From Luteibacter aegosomaticola (GTDB taxonomy: Bacteria; Pseudomonadota; Gammaproteobacteria; Xanthomonadales; Rhodanobacteraceae): a DNA stretch of 64,000 nucleotides. How positions within the stretch are numbered: position 1 is the first letter of the stretch; the number at the start of each line of letters is the position of its first letter. The stretch covers positions 3,286,001-3,350,000 of the forward strand of contig NZ_CP095741.1 in the NCBI RefSeq assembly GCF_023078475.1. The letters are read 5' to 3'. This document shows positions 1-8,110 of the stretch, piece after piece. The notes beneath the pieces were generated by a model. It was not told the origin of the DNA, made no database searches, and was given only the letters and a program-made list of their open reading frames with translations. Position numbers and translations under genes: made by a program.

Positions 1-29
1 TGGAACTCAACGCCGTCACCGGTGACTGA
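1..29 (+). CDS. 3' end of an upstream reading frame, possibly a RiPP precursor peptide
   Basis: Only the tail is visible. Read from base 3, the frame is ELNAVTGD followed by TGA at 27-29. The pattern E-L-x-x-V-x-G resembles the end of double-glycine-type leaders (ELxxVxGG) found in bacteriocin and other RiPP precursors. It lies 53 bases upstream of a YcaO gene, an enzyme family that often modifies such peptides. Here the chain stops at the motif instead of continuing into a core peptide, so this may be a degenerate or unusual precursor, or a chance match in an ordinary protein. Eight codons cannot decide. Confidence 0.3.
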
Positions 30-35
30 GTGACT

Positions 36-60
36 GCAGGGGCGGCACGCCCGCCCCTGC
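36..60 (+). promoter_or_regulatory. Intergenic hairpin between the upstream frame and ycaO
   Basis: A perfect 10-bp stem (36-45 with 51-60, GCAGGGGCGG paired to its complement) closes a 5-base loop. No T run follows, so it is not a classical terminator on the plus strand. Hairpins between a precursor gene and its modification enzyme often act as partial terminators or as RNA processing and stability elements; that role is inferred here. The ycaO ribosome binding site (AAGGA at 69-73) lies just downstream. Confidence 0.5.
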
Positions 61-82
61 TTGCTCGCAAGGAAGCACGACC

Positions 83-1261
83 ATGATTCCGTTCGAACGG
101 GACGTCCCCATCGCCGATGCGATGGCACGCGTCGCTGACACCATTCATCGCCATGGCCTGCACGCCGTCTCCGCCACCTTCGGCGACGCGCTATGCACGG
201 TCGAGGTCGAATTGCGCCGCGCCGACGGCACGACCGTCGCGACGGGGCACGGCAAGGGCAACCCGACCACCGCGAGGGTCGGGGCCATGTTTGAAGCGCT
301 GGAACACTACCTAAGCCTGTTCCATCCCGAGGCGTTCCGCTGCACCCCCATCCCCGTGGATGCCGTGTGCGAAGGCCTGGGAGAAGGGATCGATGCCCTG
401 CTACGTGCACAGGCAGGGCGCGCCGTGGGGTGCCGCATGTATCGGCATCTTATCGATGGCACAGCGGCCTACATACCGCTTGCGTTGGCGCAACCGCGCT
501 ACGTTCGCCAGGCACACCCGCGCGACACGTTCGATTACCACGGCCTGGAGCGCTATGCCTCCAACAGCGGTACGGCGATTGGCTCGACAGATGCCGAGGC
601 CAGCTTGCACGCGATTAATGAATGCATCGAACGTGATGATGTCTCTCGCTGGCTCCATGCCCACTTCCACACCCTGAGCGATGCGCCGCTGCGTCTCGTT
701 GCACGCGCGACATGCGATGCGGCCATGGAATACGCGTGGCGAGCTGCCGAAGCCGCTCTCGACGATGACATCATCCTGGTGGATGTCGGACGGCATGCGG
801 GGACCACGAGCCGAATGGCGTTCTCGGCGCATTGGCCTCATGACGTGCATCTGTACGGCGCAGGAAGCTCGATGTGCCCCGCGCACGCGAGCGAGCGCGC
901 ACTGGCGGAACTGGTGCAACAAGCGATTCGCTCAAAGGGCACGCCGCTCATGGACGCCTATGCGCAACAGGTGGTGGCGCGCGTGGAAGCCTGGCCCCGC
1001 CTTGCGCGCGCCTGCCGGGCAGACCTGCCGCTACGGCTACGTGATGCTGCTGTTATTCAGGTGGGCGCCGGGGAAAGGCTCGCCTGGCAAGCGCCTGCGG
1101 TCATGCTGCAACAGACGACGGCCGCACTGGCCGCCGAGGGCTACGCGCCTATGGCCTGCATGATCCCCACGGGTGGAGAGGTGTCGCTATGCAGCGTCAT
1201 CATCCCTGGGTTCTCACGTTACTACCTGGTGGGCAATGGCATCCCCGTGGCGCCCCACTAG
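83..1261 (+). CDS. YcaO-family protein (ATP-dependent cyclodehydratase-like)
   Basis: YcaO enzymes use ATP to activate backbone amides, making azolines, thioamides or macroamidines in peptides, or acting on ribosomal protein S12. This 392-residue protein shows the family signature: GKG..TTARVGAMFEALEHY at about 58-76 and SNSGTAIG at 160-167, then an E-A-x(4)-A-x-x-E-x-x-ER run to about 184. These acidic residues bind Mg-ATP in the family. The C-terminus ends GIPVAPH, loosely like the Pro-rich tails of peptide-modifying members. The ATG follows AAGGA by 9 bases. No E1-like, TfuA or transporter partner lies downstream, because the next gene is convergent; partners, if any, are upstream of the window. 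The substrate is unknown. Confidence 0.8.
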   Translation: MIPFERDVPIADAMARVADTIHRHGLHAVSATFGDALCTVEVELRRADGTTVATGHGKGNPTTARVGAMFEALEHYLSLFHPEAFRCTPIPVDAVCEGLGEGIDALLRAQAGRAVGCRMYRHLIDGTAAYIPLALAQPRYVRQAHPRDTFDYHGLERYASNSGTAIGSTDAEASLHAINECIERDDVSRWLHAHFHTLSDAPLRLVARATCDAAMEYAWRAAEAALDDDIILVDVGRHAGTTSRMAFSAHWPHDVHLYGAGSSMCPAHASERALAELVQQAIRSKGTPLMDAYAQQVVARVEAWPRLARACRADLPLRLRDAAVIQVGAGERLAWQAPAVMLQQTTAALAAEGYAPMACMIPTGGEVSLCSVIIPGFSRYYLVGNGIPVAPH

Positions 1262-1270
1262 GGCGCCACG
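1246..1270. terminator. Hairpin spanning the ycaO stop codon, between convergent genes
   Basis: A 10-bp stem pairs 1246-1255 with 1261-1270. The loop is CACTA, so the TAG stop (1259-1261) sits at the loop and the start of the second arm. There is no T tract, so this is at best a weak bidirectional terminator between ycaO and fabV. It could instead slow or protect the 3' end of the mRNA. Confidence 0.4.
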
Positions 1271-1296
1271 GATAACACCGCTTATCGTGGTACGGC

Positions 1297-2523
1297 TTAC
1301 AGCTGCACGACATCCCACTCTTGTACGTCGGGCGAGATGTCTTTGTCGTAATCCACGCCCTTGGCTTCGAAGCCAAAGAGCTTGATGAACTCGTGCTTGT
1401 AGCCGGCGTAGTCGGTCTCAGCGAACAGGTTCGCCGTGGTCACCTTCGGCCAGAGGGCCTTGCACTCGGCCTGCACATCGTCGCGCAGCTCCCAGTCGTC
1501 CAGACGCACGCGGCCTTCCGGATCGGTCTCGGCCGGCTTGCCATCGGTACGGTAGAGGCGATCGTGGAACAGACGGTTGATCTGCTCGATGCAGCCTTCG
1601 TGGAGGCCCTTGGCCTTCATGATCTTGAAGACCATGGAGACATAGAGCGGAATCACCGGAATGGCGGAGCTGGCCTGCGTCACGACCGACTTCAGCACGC
1701 CCACGTACGAGCGCAGGTGGAGACCCGCATGGCGTGCGCCCAGTTCGTGCGCCGTACGCTCAAGGTGCTCCTTGGCGAGGCCCAGGGTGCCACGACGGTA
1801 CATGGGCCACGTCGTCTCCGTGCCGATGTAGCTGTACGCGATGGTCGTGGCGTGGTCGGCGAGCACACCCGCCTTCGCCAGCGCGTCGATCCACAGCGCC
1901 CAATCCTCGCCACCCATGACGGTGACGGTGTCTTTCTTTTCCTGCTCGGTGGCGGGCTCGACCGTGGCTTCGACCACTTCGTTCTTGTTGGTGTCGACCG
2001 ACGAAGCCTTGAATACTTCGCCCACGGTCTTCAGCGCCGAACGCACGACGGTGCCCGGCTCGCCCATCGTCGTGCCCTCCGGCAGCTTGCGCACGGGCGA
2101 GGCCAGCGAATAGACGACGAGATCGACCTTGCCGCCCATCTCGTTCTTGATGATCTCGATGACCTTGTCGCGCGTCTCGTTGGCGAACGCATCGCCATTG
2201 ATCGACTTCGCGAAAAGGCCGGCCTTGCGCGCAAGCTTGTCGAAGGCGAAGGCGTTGTACCAGCCAGCGGTACCCGTTTTGGTTTCGCTGGAGGGCTTCT
2301 CAAAGAACACGCCAAGGGTATCGGCGCCCTGGCCAAACGCAGCCGTGATGCGCGACGCCAGGCCGTAGCCGGTGGAGGAACCAATGACCAGCACCTTCTT
2401 CGGGCCCTGGGCGAAGGTGCCGCTGGCCTGGGTGATGGCGATCTGCTCTTCGACGTTCTTCTCGCAGCCGACCGGATGGGCGGTGGTGCAGATGAAGCCA
2501 CGAACCTTGGGTTGAATGATCAC
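1297..2523 (-). CDS. fabV: Enoyl-[acyl-carrier-protein] reductase FabV (NADH)
   Basis: FabV carries out the last reductive step of each fatty-acid elongation cycle, reducing trans-2-enoyl-ACP with NADH. It is the triclosan-tolerant type of enoyl reductase. The 408 residues include the N-terminal [14 protein letters not shown] stretch typical of FabV, a Gly-rich nucleotide-binding loop GSSTGYG (48-54), and the active-site Tyr-x8-Lys (Y242 to K251), which is the FabV spacing and not the FabI one. The length fits the family (about 400). The start is GTG, preceded by AAAGGGA at good spacing. It is monocistronic, convergent with ycaO, and lies downstream of the ppiD terminator. Confidence 0.95.
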   Translation of the reverse strand: MIIQPKVRGFICTTAHPVGCEKNVEEQIAITQASGTFAQGPKKVLVIGSSTGYGLASRITAAFGQGADTLGVFFEKPSSETKTGTAGWYNAFAFDKLARKAGLFAKSINGDAFANETRDKVIEIIKNEMGGKVDLVVYSLASPVRKLPEGTTMGEPGTVVRSALKTVGEVFKASSVDTNKNEVVEATVEPATEQEKKDTVTVMGGEDWALWIDALAKAGVLADHATTIAYSYIGTETTWPMYRRGTLGLAKEHLERTAHELGARHAGLHLRSYVGVLKSVVTQASSAIPVIPLYVSMVFKIMKAKGLHEGCIEQINRLFHDRLYRTDGKPAETDPEGRVRLDDWELRDDVQAECKALWPKVTTANLFAETDYAGYKHEFIKLFGFEAKGVDYDKDISPDVQEWDVVQL

Positions 2524-2599
2524 GGGTTGTCCCTTTGACGCGATAAGACCGCCATTCTAAATCGGGATGCGGTCCATGCGCTCCCGCATGTTGCGGGGC

Positions 2600-2630
2600 A
2601 AAAAAAACCCGCCGGCGAGGGCGGGTTTTT
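2600..2630 (-). terminator. Intrinsic terminator after ppiD
   Basis: Stem CCCGCC (2608-2613) with GGCGGG (2620-2625), flanked by A7 on one side and T5 on the other. On the minus strand it follows the ppiD stop and ends in a T run. The flanking A/T tracts would let it work in both directions. Confidence 0.85.
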
Positions 2631-2652
2631 CGTGGGCCGGAACGCGCCTGGC

Positions 2653-4563
2653 TTAGAGGCGATCGTTCGCGACCGTGATCTTTGCCTTGGCGCGCAGGGC
2701 GTCCACGTATTCCAGAGTGACGGCGCGCGCCATGGCGTCCATCATCTGGCCACGCAGGGCACCACGGGTGGCCTTCTCGACCTTGGCGGGGTCACCGTCG
2801 GTGACCTTGTCTACGGCGACCACGGCATAGGTGCCATTGCCCACATCGACGGCGGTCCACGAAGGCTTGCCATCCACCGGGTGCGGCAGCGAGAACAGCT
2901 CGCGCAGGATCGCCGGCGGCACGTCCTTCACGTCGCCCAGCTTGCTGCGGGTAAGACCCGTGGCGGTCTGCACCGGTGCCTTGGCAAGGGCCGCGGCGTC
3001 GCCGCCCTTGGCCAGCTGTGCGATCAGCTCGTCAGCCTGCTTCTTCGACTGGGCGTCCACGCGCTCGTCGAGGATGCGCTGGCGGATGACTTCCTTGACG
3101 CTGGCGAGATCCTGCGGGGCAGCCGCATTGTGCTTGGCAAGGTGCATGACGATGGCATCGCCCTGCCCAACCTGCACGAGCGACGAGTTGTTGCCCTGGT
3201 TCAGCACGTCATCGGCAAACGCGGCCTGGATGAACTTCGGATCCTGCGGAATGCCTTCGCCGCCCTTGTGGCCGAACAGCGGGCTCGTCTTGATCTCGAG
3301 GCCCAGTTCCTTCGCGGCCGCATCGAGCGAACCCGGGTTGCGCTCGGCGAGGTCGGCGAGCTGGCCGGCCTTCTCGTTGTAGAGGCGCTCACCCTCGGCC
3401 TTGGTCCAGTCACCGGCCAACTGGCCGCGGACTTCTGCGAACGGCTTGGCATCACCTTCGCGCGCATCGCGCAGCCAGATGATGTGGTAGCCCTCGTCCG
3501 GCGAAAGGATCGGCTCCTTGCTGACTTCACCCTTCTTCATGGCGAACAGCGCGGCATCGAAGGCCGGGTTGGTCACGCCCTTTTCGAGCCAGCCGAGATC
3601 GCCGCCCGTACGCTTGGAGCCCAGATCGTCCGAGTTCTCGGCGGCGAGCTTCGCGAAGTTCTCCGGCGTAGCTTCGGCGGCGATCTTCTTCGCCTTCTCG
3701 AGCGCGGCCTTCTGCTGGTCGGGCGTCGCGTTCTTCGGCACGTTGATGAGGATGTGCGACGCCATGCGCTGCTCGGGCTGGGCGTAGCGCTGCTTGAACT
3801 TGTCGTAGTACTCGTGGAGCTGCGCATCGGTGGGCTCGCCCACCTTCAGATCTGCCTGCTTCACTTCGAGGTACTGCACGGAGACCTGCTCCGGCGTGGT
3901 GTAGTCCGCGATGTGGGACTTGTAGAACGTGTCGATGTCGTTGTCAGCCACGTTCGTGTCGGCCAGCACCGGGCGCGGCAGGCTGACGAAACGAACGTCG
4001 CGCTGCTGGTCGTGCAGGCGGAAGAAGTTATCGATATCCGCATCGCTGACCAGCGTGGTGGCCGAAATGGCCTCCGGCAGCATCTGCGTTGCCAGGCTGG
4101 AGCGGATCTTGGCTTCGTACATCGCCGGCGTCATGCCCTGCGAGGCGAGCACGGCGCGGTAGGTGCCCGGATCGAAGCGGCCATCGACCTGGAAGCCCTG
4201 GTCGGTGCCAATCGTGTCGCGCACAGCCAGATCGGAGACGGCGAGGCCGAGATCCGTGTTGGCCTTCTGCAGGAGCACCTGGTTGATCATGCCTTCCAGG
4301 ACCTGCTGCTTGATCTCGGGCTTTTCGAGATCGGCCACCGTGTACGGCGAGTTCGGATTAGCCGCGAGCTGCTGGCGCAGTTCGGTCAGGCGGTTCTGCC
4401 AATCCTGCTGCGAGATCTCGTGATCGTCGACCTTGGCTACGAACGTATCCTGGTGCGAGACGAAATACGACTCGATGCCGAAGAAGGCGACGGCGAAGAC
4501 GCAGATGCCAAGGACGATGGCAGCGGGCCAACCGTGGATCTTGTTACGCAGGGCTTGCAGCAT
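2653..4563 (-). CDS. ppiD: Peptidyl-prolyl isomerase PpiD-like periplasmic chaperone (SurA_N/parvulin)
   Basis: PpiD is an inner-membrane-anchored chaperone that meets newly exported proteins at the Sec translocon. The start MLQALRNKIHGW gives a short cytoplasmic stretch and one membrane helix (about 14-33), as in the family. A SurA_N-like helical region follows, then a parvulin domain (about 265-367, RMASHILINV... to YHIIWLRD), then a C-terminal helical region. At 636 residues it matches the family (about 620). The frame is open for 22 more codons upstream, but that extension is not conserved-looking and runs into the tRNA terminator. No strong ribosome binding site is visible. It lies downstream of hupB, as in E. 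coli lon-hupB-ppiD, but two tRNA genes intervene. Confidence 0.93.
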   Translation of the reverse strand: MLQALRNKIHGWPAAIVLGICVFAVAFFGIESYFVSHQDTFVAKVDDHEISQQDWQNRLTELRQQLAANPNSPYTVADLEKPEIKQQVLEGMINQVLLQKANTDLGLAVSDLAVRDTIGTDQGFQVDGRFDPGTYRAVLASQGMTPAMYEAKIRSSLATQMLPEAISATTLVSDADIDNFFRLHDQQRDVRFVSLPRPVLADTNVADNDIDTFYKSHIADYTTPEQVSVQYLEVKQADLKVGEPTDAQLHEYYDKFKQRYAQPEQRMASHILINVPKNATPDQQKAALEKAKKIAAEATPENFAKLAAENSDDLGSKRTGGDLGWLEKGVTNPAFDAALFAMKKGEVSKEPILSPDEGYHIIWLRDAREGDAKPFAEVRGQLAGDWTKAEGERLYNEKAGQLADLAERNPGSLDAAAKELGLEIKTSPLFGHKGGEGIPQDPKFIQAAFADDVLNQGNNSSLVQVGQGDAIVMHLAKHNAAAPQDLASVKEVIRQRILDERVDAQSKKQADELIAQLAKGGDAAALAKAPVQTATGLTRSKLGDVKDVPPAILRELFSLPHPVDGKPSWTAVDVGNGTYAVVAVDKVTDGDPAKVEKATRGALRGQMMDAMARAVTLEYVDALRAKAKITVANDRL

Positions 4564-4607
4564 GATGCGACTCGCACAGGTGGCACCGGCAAACCGTTGC
4601 CGGCGGT

Positions 4608-4639
4608 AGATAAAACAAAGGCGCCACACGGGCGCCTTT
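4608..4639 (-). terminator. Intrinsic terminator of the hupB-tRNA transcript
   Basis: A perfect 9-bp stem, AAAGGCGCC (4617-4625) with GGCGCCTTT (4631-4639), has a 5-base loop. On the minus strand it is followed by TTTGTTTTA. It ends transcription after tRNA-Asp, so ppiD either reads through or starts within the roughly 45 bases before its ATG. Confidence 0.8.
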
Positions 4640-4649
4640 GCAGGACGAT

Positions 4650-4726
4650 TGGCGGAGTGGACGGGACTCGAACCCGCGACCTCCGGCGTGACAGGCCAGC
4701 ATTCTAACCGACTGAACTACCACTCC
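4650..4726 (-). tRNA. tRNA-Asp (GTC)
   Basis: A 77-base cloverleaf with encoded CCA. The acceptor starts GGAGTGG, the D-arm is GTTCAGTCGGTTAGAAT, the anticodon loop is CTGTCAC with GTC, and the T-loop is TTCGAGT. It is the second of two tRNAs directly downstream of hupB and is followed by a strong terminator. Confidence 0.97.
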
Positions 4727-4735
4727 ACTTCCCGT

Positions 4736-4810
4736 TGGTGGGTGCTGAGGGGATCGAACCCCCGACCAGCGCCGTGTAAAGGCGACGCTCTACCGCTGAG
4801 CTAAGCACCC
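4736..4810 (-). tRNA. tRNA-Val (TAC)
   Basis: A 75-base cloverleaf with encoded CCA. The acceptor is GGGTGCT/AGCACCC and the anticodon loop is TTTACAC with TAC. The outermost anticodon-stem pair (27-43) is a T-C mismatch as written; the other four pairs are intact. It begins 16 bases after the hupB stop, so it is probably cut from the hupB transcript. Confidence 0.96.
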
Positions 4811-4826
4811 GGCAACGGTAAGCCGT

Positions 4827-5099
4827 TTAGTTTACGTGATCCTTGAGCGCCTTACCAGCGGTAAAGGCCGGAACCTTCGACGCCGGGATCTTGATCTCTT
4901 CGTTCGTGCGCGGGTTGCGGCCCGTGCGAGCGGCGCGGCTGCGCACCTTGAACGTGCCGAAGCCCACGATGGCGACGTCGCCGCCGCTCTTCAGGCCTTC
5001 CTTCACCGCTTCGATGAAAGCCTCGAGCGCGCGGCCGGCATCGGCCTTCGACAGCTCGGACTTCTCAGCAATAGCAGCGACGAGTTCGGTTTTGTTCAT
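4827..5099 (-). CDS. hupB: DNA-binding protein HU-beta
   Basis: HU is a small dimeric nucleoid protein that bends DNA and compacts the chromosome. The 90 residues give the whole fold: N-terminal helices ([21 protein letters not shown]), the VGFGTFKVR strand, and the conserved arm [17 protein letters not shown], whose proline intercalates into DNA, then the [11 protein letters not shown]-terminus. The start has GGGAG 7 bases upstream. A clear promoter lies about 145 bases upstream, leaving a long leader. Two tRNA genes follow immediately. Confidence 0.98.
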   Translation of the reverse strand: MNKTELVAAIAEKSELSKADAGRALEAFIEAVKEGLKSGGDVAIVGFGTFKVRSRAARTGRNPRTNEEIKIPASKVPAFTAGKALKDHVN

Positions 5100-5241
5100 T
5101 ACGTGACTCCCTAAAGGTAATTCGGAACGCCGGACGGCGATCCCGGACGAAAATACGTCAGGTCAACGGACCTGCCATGGGCATGATCGGCGACCCCGCG
5201 ATGCATGGCGCCCTTGCGGCGCGGGCGATGGCGGTGTGGCC

Positions 5242-5270
5242 TTTATACCAGCGCCCTCCCCCCGCCGCAA
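5242..5270 (-). promoter_or_regulatory. Sigma-70-type promoter for hupB
   Basis: On the minus strand, TTGCGG (plus 5265-5270), a 17-base spacer and TATAAA (plus 5242-5247). The predicted start is near 5235, giving an mRNA leader of about 135 bases before the hupB ATG. The rest of the 5100-5375 gap shows no gene. Confidence 0.65.
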
Positions 5271-5375
5271 CACGAGCAATACCAACGTTTTCAGCGCGAG
5301 TGCATCATTCGGGGAGGCTTGCGTTCGTGGTGAAAAAAGATTATCGCGGGTAGTTAATGACAGGTTAGCGAAAAT

Positions 5376-5405
5376 AAAAAGGGCGCACTTGTGGTGCGCC
5401 CTTTT
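5376..5405 (-). terminator. Intrinsic terminator after lon
   Basis: Stem GGGCGCAC (5381-5388) with GTGCGCCC (5394-5401), extended by AAAA/TTTT, loop of 5. On the minus strand it is followed by TTTTTATTTTC. It separates lon from the hupB promoter. Confidence 0.9.
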
Positions 5406-5432
5406 GCCGCTACGACGGCACGTTACGTCAAA

Positions 5433-7940
5433 TCAATGCGTAAGCGACGGGGAATTCTTCCCCTTGCCACCCTTGCCTGATTTGCGGGTTACCTCAACCG
5501 GCTTGCCATCCGCCGCCTTGCTGGGGCCCAGAGGGCGCTCCAGTGCGAGATCGAGCACTTCGTCGATCCACTTCACCGGATGGATCTCCAGCGAACTGGT
5601 GATGTTCTCCGGCAGATCGACGAGGTCCTTGCGGTTCTCTTCGGGAATGATCACGGTGGTGATGCCACCACGATGCGCCGCAAGCAGCTTTTCCTTCAGG
5701 CCACCGATCGGCAACACACGACCGCGCAAGGTGATCTCGCCGGTCATGGCCACTTCGGAACGCACCGGCACCTTGGTGAGTGCCGACACCAACGCGGTGC
5801 ACATGGCGATACCCGCGCTCGGGCCATCCTTCGGCGTCGCACCTTCCGGCACGTGAATGTGGATGTCGAGCTTCTCGTGGAAATCCGGCTCGATACCAAG
5901 ACCCGCGGCGCGTGCACGCACGACGCTGAGTGCGGCCTGGATCGATTCCTTCATCACATCGCCAAGCTGGCCGGTGTGGACCAGACGGCCCTTGCCCGGG
6001 ACGACCGAGGCTTCGATGCTGAGCAGATCGCCACCGACCTGCGTCCATGCGAGGCCCGTCACCAGGCCCACTTCGTTCTGCTGCTCGGCGCGGCCGAAAT
6101 CGAAGCGGCGCACGCCGAGATAATGGTCGAGATTCGCGGCATCGACACGCACCTGGCCGGGCGCAGCTACCTTGCCCTTCGCGGACTTCGCAGGCGCCTT
6201 GGCAGGCTTGGCCTTCGCGCTCGCCGGCACCGTGCCCAGCGCAAGCTCCTTCACCACCTTGCGGCAGATCTTGGAAATTTCGCGCTCGAGGTTACGCACG
6301 CCGGATTCGCGCGTGTAGTAACGGACGATGTCACGCACCGCGTCTTCCGCGATGGACAGCTCATCCACCTTCAGACCATTGGCCTTCAGCTGCTTCGGCA
6401 GCAGGTACTTCTGCGCGATGTTGAGCTTTTCGTCTTCGGTGTAACCCGGGATGCGGATCACTTCCATGCGGTCGAGCAGCGGGCCCGGGATGTTGAGCGA
6501 GTTAGCCGTAGCCACCCACATCACTTCCGACAGGTCGAGATCGACTTCGAGGTAGTGGTCGTTGAACGCGTGATTCTGCTCCGGGTCGAGCACTTCGAGC
6601 AGCGCCGAGGACGGATCGCCACGGAAATCCATCGACATCTTGTCGATTTCATCGAGGACGAACAGCGGGTTCTTCGTGCCAACCTTGTTGAGGTTTTGCA
6701 CGATGCGACCCGGCATGGAACCGATGTAGGTACGGCGATGGCCACGGATCTCGGCCTCGTCGCGCACACCACCCAGGCTCATGCGGACGAACTTGCGGTT
6801 CGTGGCCTTGGCGATGGACTGGCCGAGCGAGGTCTTGCCGACGCCAGGCGGGCCGACGAGGCACAGGATCGGGCCCTTCATGGTATTTACGCGCTGCTGC
6901 ACCGCCAGGTATTCAAGGATGCGCTCCTTGACCTTCTCCAGGCCAAAGTGATCCGCATCGAGGGTTTCCTGTGCGAGGGCGAGATCCTTCAGGACCTTGC
7001 TGCGCTTCTTCCACGGCACGCCCACCACCCAATCGAGGTAGTTGCGCACGACCGTGGCTTCCGCCGACATCGGCGACATCTGCTTGAGCTTGTTGAACTC
7101 CTGGCGCGCCTTCGCGAGTACCGGCTTCGGCATGCCCGCGTTGTCGATCTTCTTCTGGAGTTCTTCGATCTCGTTGGTACCTTCCTCACCCTCACCCAGT
7201 TCCTTCTGGATGGCCTTCATCTGCTCGTTGAGGTAGTACTCGCGCTGGCTCTTCTCCATCTGCGACTTCACGCGGCCGCGGATGCGCTTCTCGACCTGCT
7301 GCAGATCCATCTCGCCATCGACGAGGCCGATGAGCAGCTCAAGGCGCTGGCCAACGTCGGAGGTCTCGAGGACTTTCTGCTTGTCCGCCATGCGCACGGA
7401 GAGGTGCGCGGCGATCGAGTCGGCCAGGCGCGACGGATCGTCGATGCCGGACAGCGTCGCAAGAATTTCCGGCGGCAGTTTGCGGCTCTGCTTCACCAGC
7501 TGCTCGAAGAGCGAGACCAGCGAGCGCGAAACCACATCGAGCTCACGCTCACTACCGGTGTAGATGGGCTCAATGACGCGGGCACGGCCGCGCATCATGC
7601 CGGCATCGTCCTCGAACGATTCGACCTGCACGCGCGACTGGCCCTCGACGAGCACCTTGACGGTGCCATCGGGAAGCTTCAGCAGCTGTAGCACACCCGC
7701 CAGCGTACCGACCTGATGCAGGTCTTCAACGGACGGATCATCGATATCCGGGCTCTTCTGCGCAACGAGGAGGATCTGCCGTTCGCCTTCCATCGCCTGT
7801 TCCAGCGCGCGCATGGATTTGTCGCGCCCGACGAACAGCGGGATGACCATGTGCGGGTAGACGACGACATCGCGCAGGGGGAGGACCGGCAACAGGTCCA
7901 GCGCGGCTCCGCTCGTGGTTTGGCTGCGATTCTTCGCCAT
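5433..7940 (-). CDS. lon: ATP-dependent protease La
   Basis: Lon is a cytoplasmic hexameric AAA+ serine protease that removes misfolded and short-lived regulatory proteins. The start MAKNRSQTT is chosen because the [15 protein letters not shown] substrate-binding domain follows it directly; the open frame upstream is unlike the family. Features: N-domain to about 300, Walker A GPPGVGKT (363-370), Walker B LFVLDEID (427-434), catalytic Ser708 in PKDGPSAG and Lys749 in LPIGGLKEK. At 835 residues it is longer than the E. coli protein (784), partly because of an Ala/Lys/Pro-rich insert at about 571-595 between the ATPase and protease parts. It has its own terminator on each side. Confidence 0.97.
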   Translation of the reverse strand: MAKNRSQTTSGAALDLLPVLPLRDVVVYPHMVIPLFVGRDKSMRALEQAMEGERQILLVAQKSPDIDDPSVEDLHQVGTLAGVLQLLKLPDGTVKVLVEGQSRVQVESFEDDAGMMRGRARVIEPIYTGSERELDVVSRSLVSLFEQLVKQSRKLPPEILATLSGIDDPSRLADSIAAHLSVRMADKQKVLETSDVGQRLELLIGLVDGEMDLQQVEKRIRGRVKSQMEKSQREYYLNEQMKAIQKELGEGEEGTNEIEELQKKIDNAGMPKPVLAKARQEFNKLKQMSPMSAEATVVRNYLDWVVGVPWKKRSKVLKDLALAQETLDADHFGLEKVKERILEYLAVQQRVNTMKGPILCLVGPPGVGKTSLGQSIAKATNRKFVRMSLGGVRDEAEIRGHRRTYIGSMPGRIVQNLNKVGTKNPLFVLDEIDKMSMDFRGDPSSALLEVLDPEQNHAFNDHYLEVDLDLSEVMWVATANSLNIPGPLLDRMEVIRIPGYTEDEKLNIAQKYLLPKQLKANGLKVDELSIAEDAVRDIVRYYTRESGVRNLEREISKICRKVVKELALGTVPASAKAKPAKAPAKSAKGKVAAPGQVRVDAANLDHYLGVRRFDFGRAEQQNEVGLVTGLAWTQVGGDLLSIEASVVPGKGRLVHTGQLGDVMKESIQAALSVVRARAAGLGIEPDFHEKLDIHIHVPEGATPKDGPSAGIAMCTALVSALTKVPVRSEVAMTGEITLRGRVLPIGGLKEKLLAAHRGGITTVIIPEENRKDLVDLPENITSSLEIHPVKWIDEVLDLALERPLGPSKAADGKPVEVTRKSGKGGKGKNSPSLTH

Positions 7941-7993
7941 GTGTCTGGGATTTCCCTCAAAGAGTTGGGGTTCGCCCCGACACTGCGCCGGAG

Positions 7994-8005
7994 CTACCAT
8001 GGTAG
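7994..8005. promoter_or_regulatory. Palindrome in the lon upstream region (possible operator)
   Basis: A perfect 12-bp palindrome, CTACCATGGTAG, lies about 55-65 bases upstream of the lon ATG. It overlaps a TTGACT (minus strand, plus 8002-8007 region) that could serve as a -35 box, although I see no convincing -10. The clpX terminator just upstream means lon needs its own promoter in this stretch. A repressor site is an inference only. Confidence 0.3.
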
Positions 8006-8051
8006 TCAAGTGGAGGTTCGCGAAGGGACCATCAAGGGCCAGGCCTACATA

Positions 8052-8087
8052 CAAAAACGGCCCCGGCGCTATAAGGCGCCGGGGCCG
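8052..8087 (-). terminator. Intrinsic terminator after clpX
   Basis: A 12-bp GC-rich stem, CGGCCCCGGCGC (8058-8069) with its complement (8076-8087), loop of 6, followed on the minus strand by TTTTTGT. It is one of the strongest terminators in the window and separates clpX from lon. Confidence 0.93.
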
Positions 8088-8110
8088 CTGGATAGCCACG
8101 CCTGGAAGCG

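Noticed and set aside
2632..4707. 691-codon plus-strand frame antisense to ppiD
   Set aside because: It runs through the terminator and into tRNA-Asp, and its composition is that of a reverse-frame shadow.
5580..7691. Long plus-strand open frame (703 codons) antisense to lon
   Set aside because: Lon on the other strand has every family motif; the antisense translation is Arg/His/Leu-rich with no domain. High GC gives few stops in the shadow frame.
7941..8050. Possible sigma-32 promoter for lon (CTTGATG, 13 bases, CCTCCACTT on the minus strand)
   Set aside because: The -10 half matches the heat-shock consensus poorly, so I did not list it, although heat-shock control of lon is likely.
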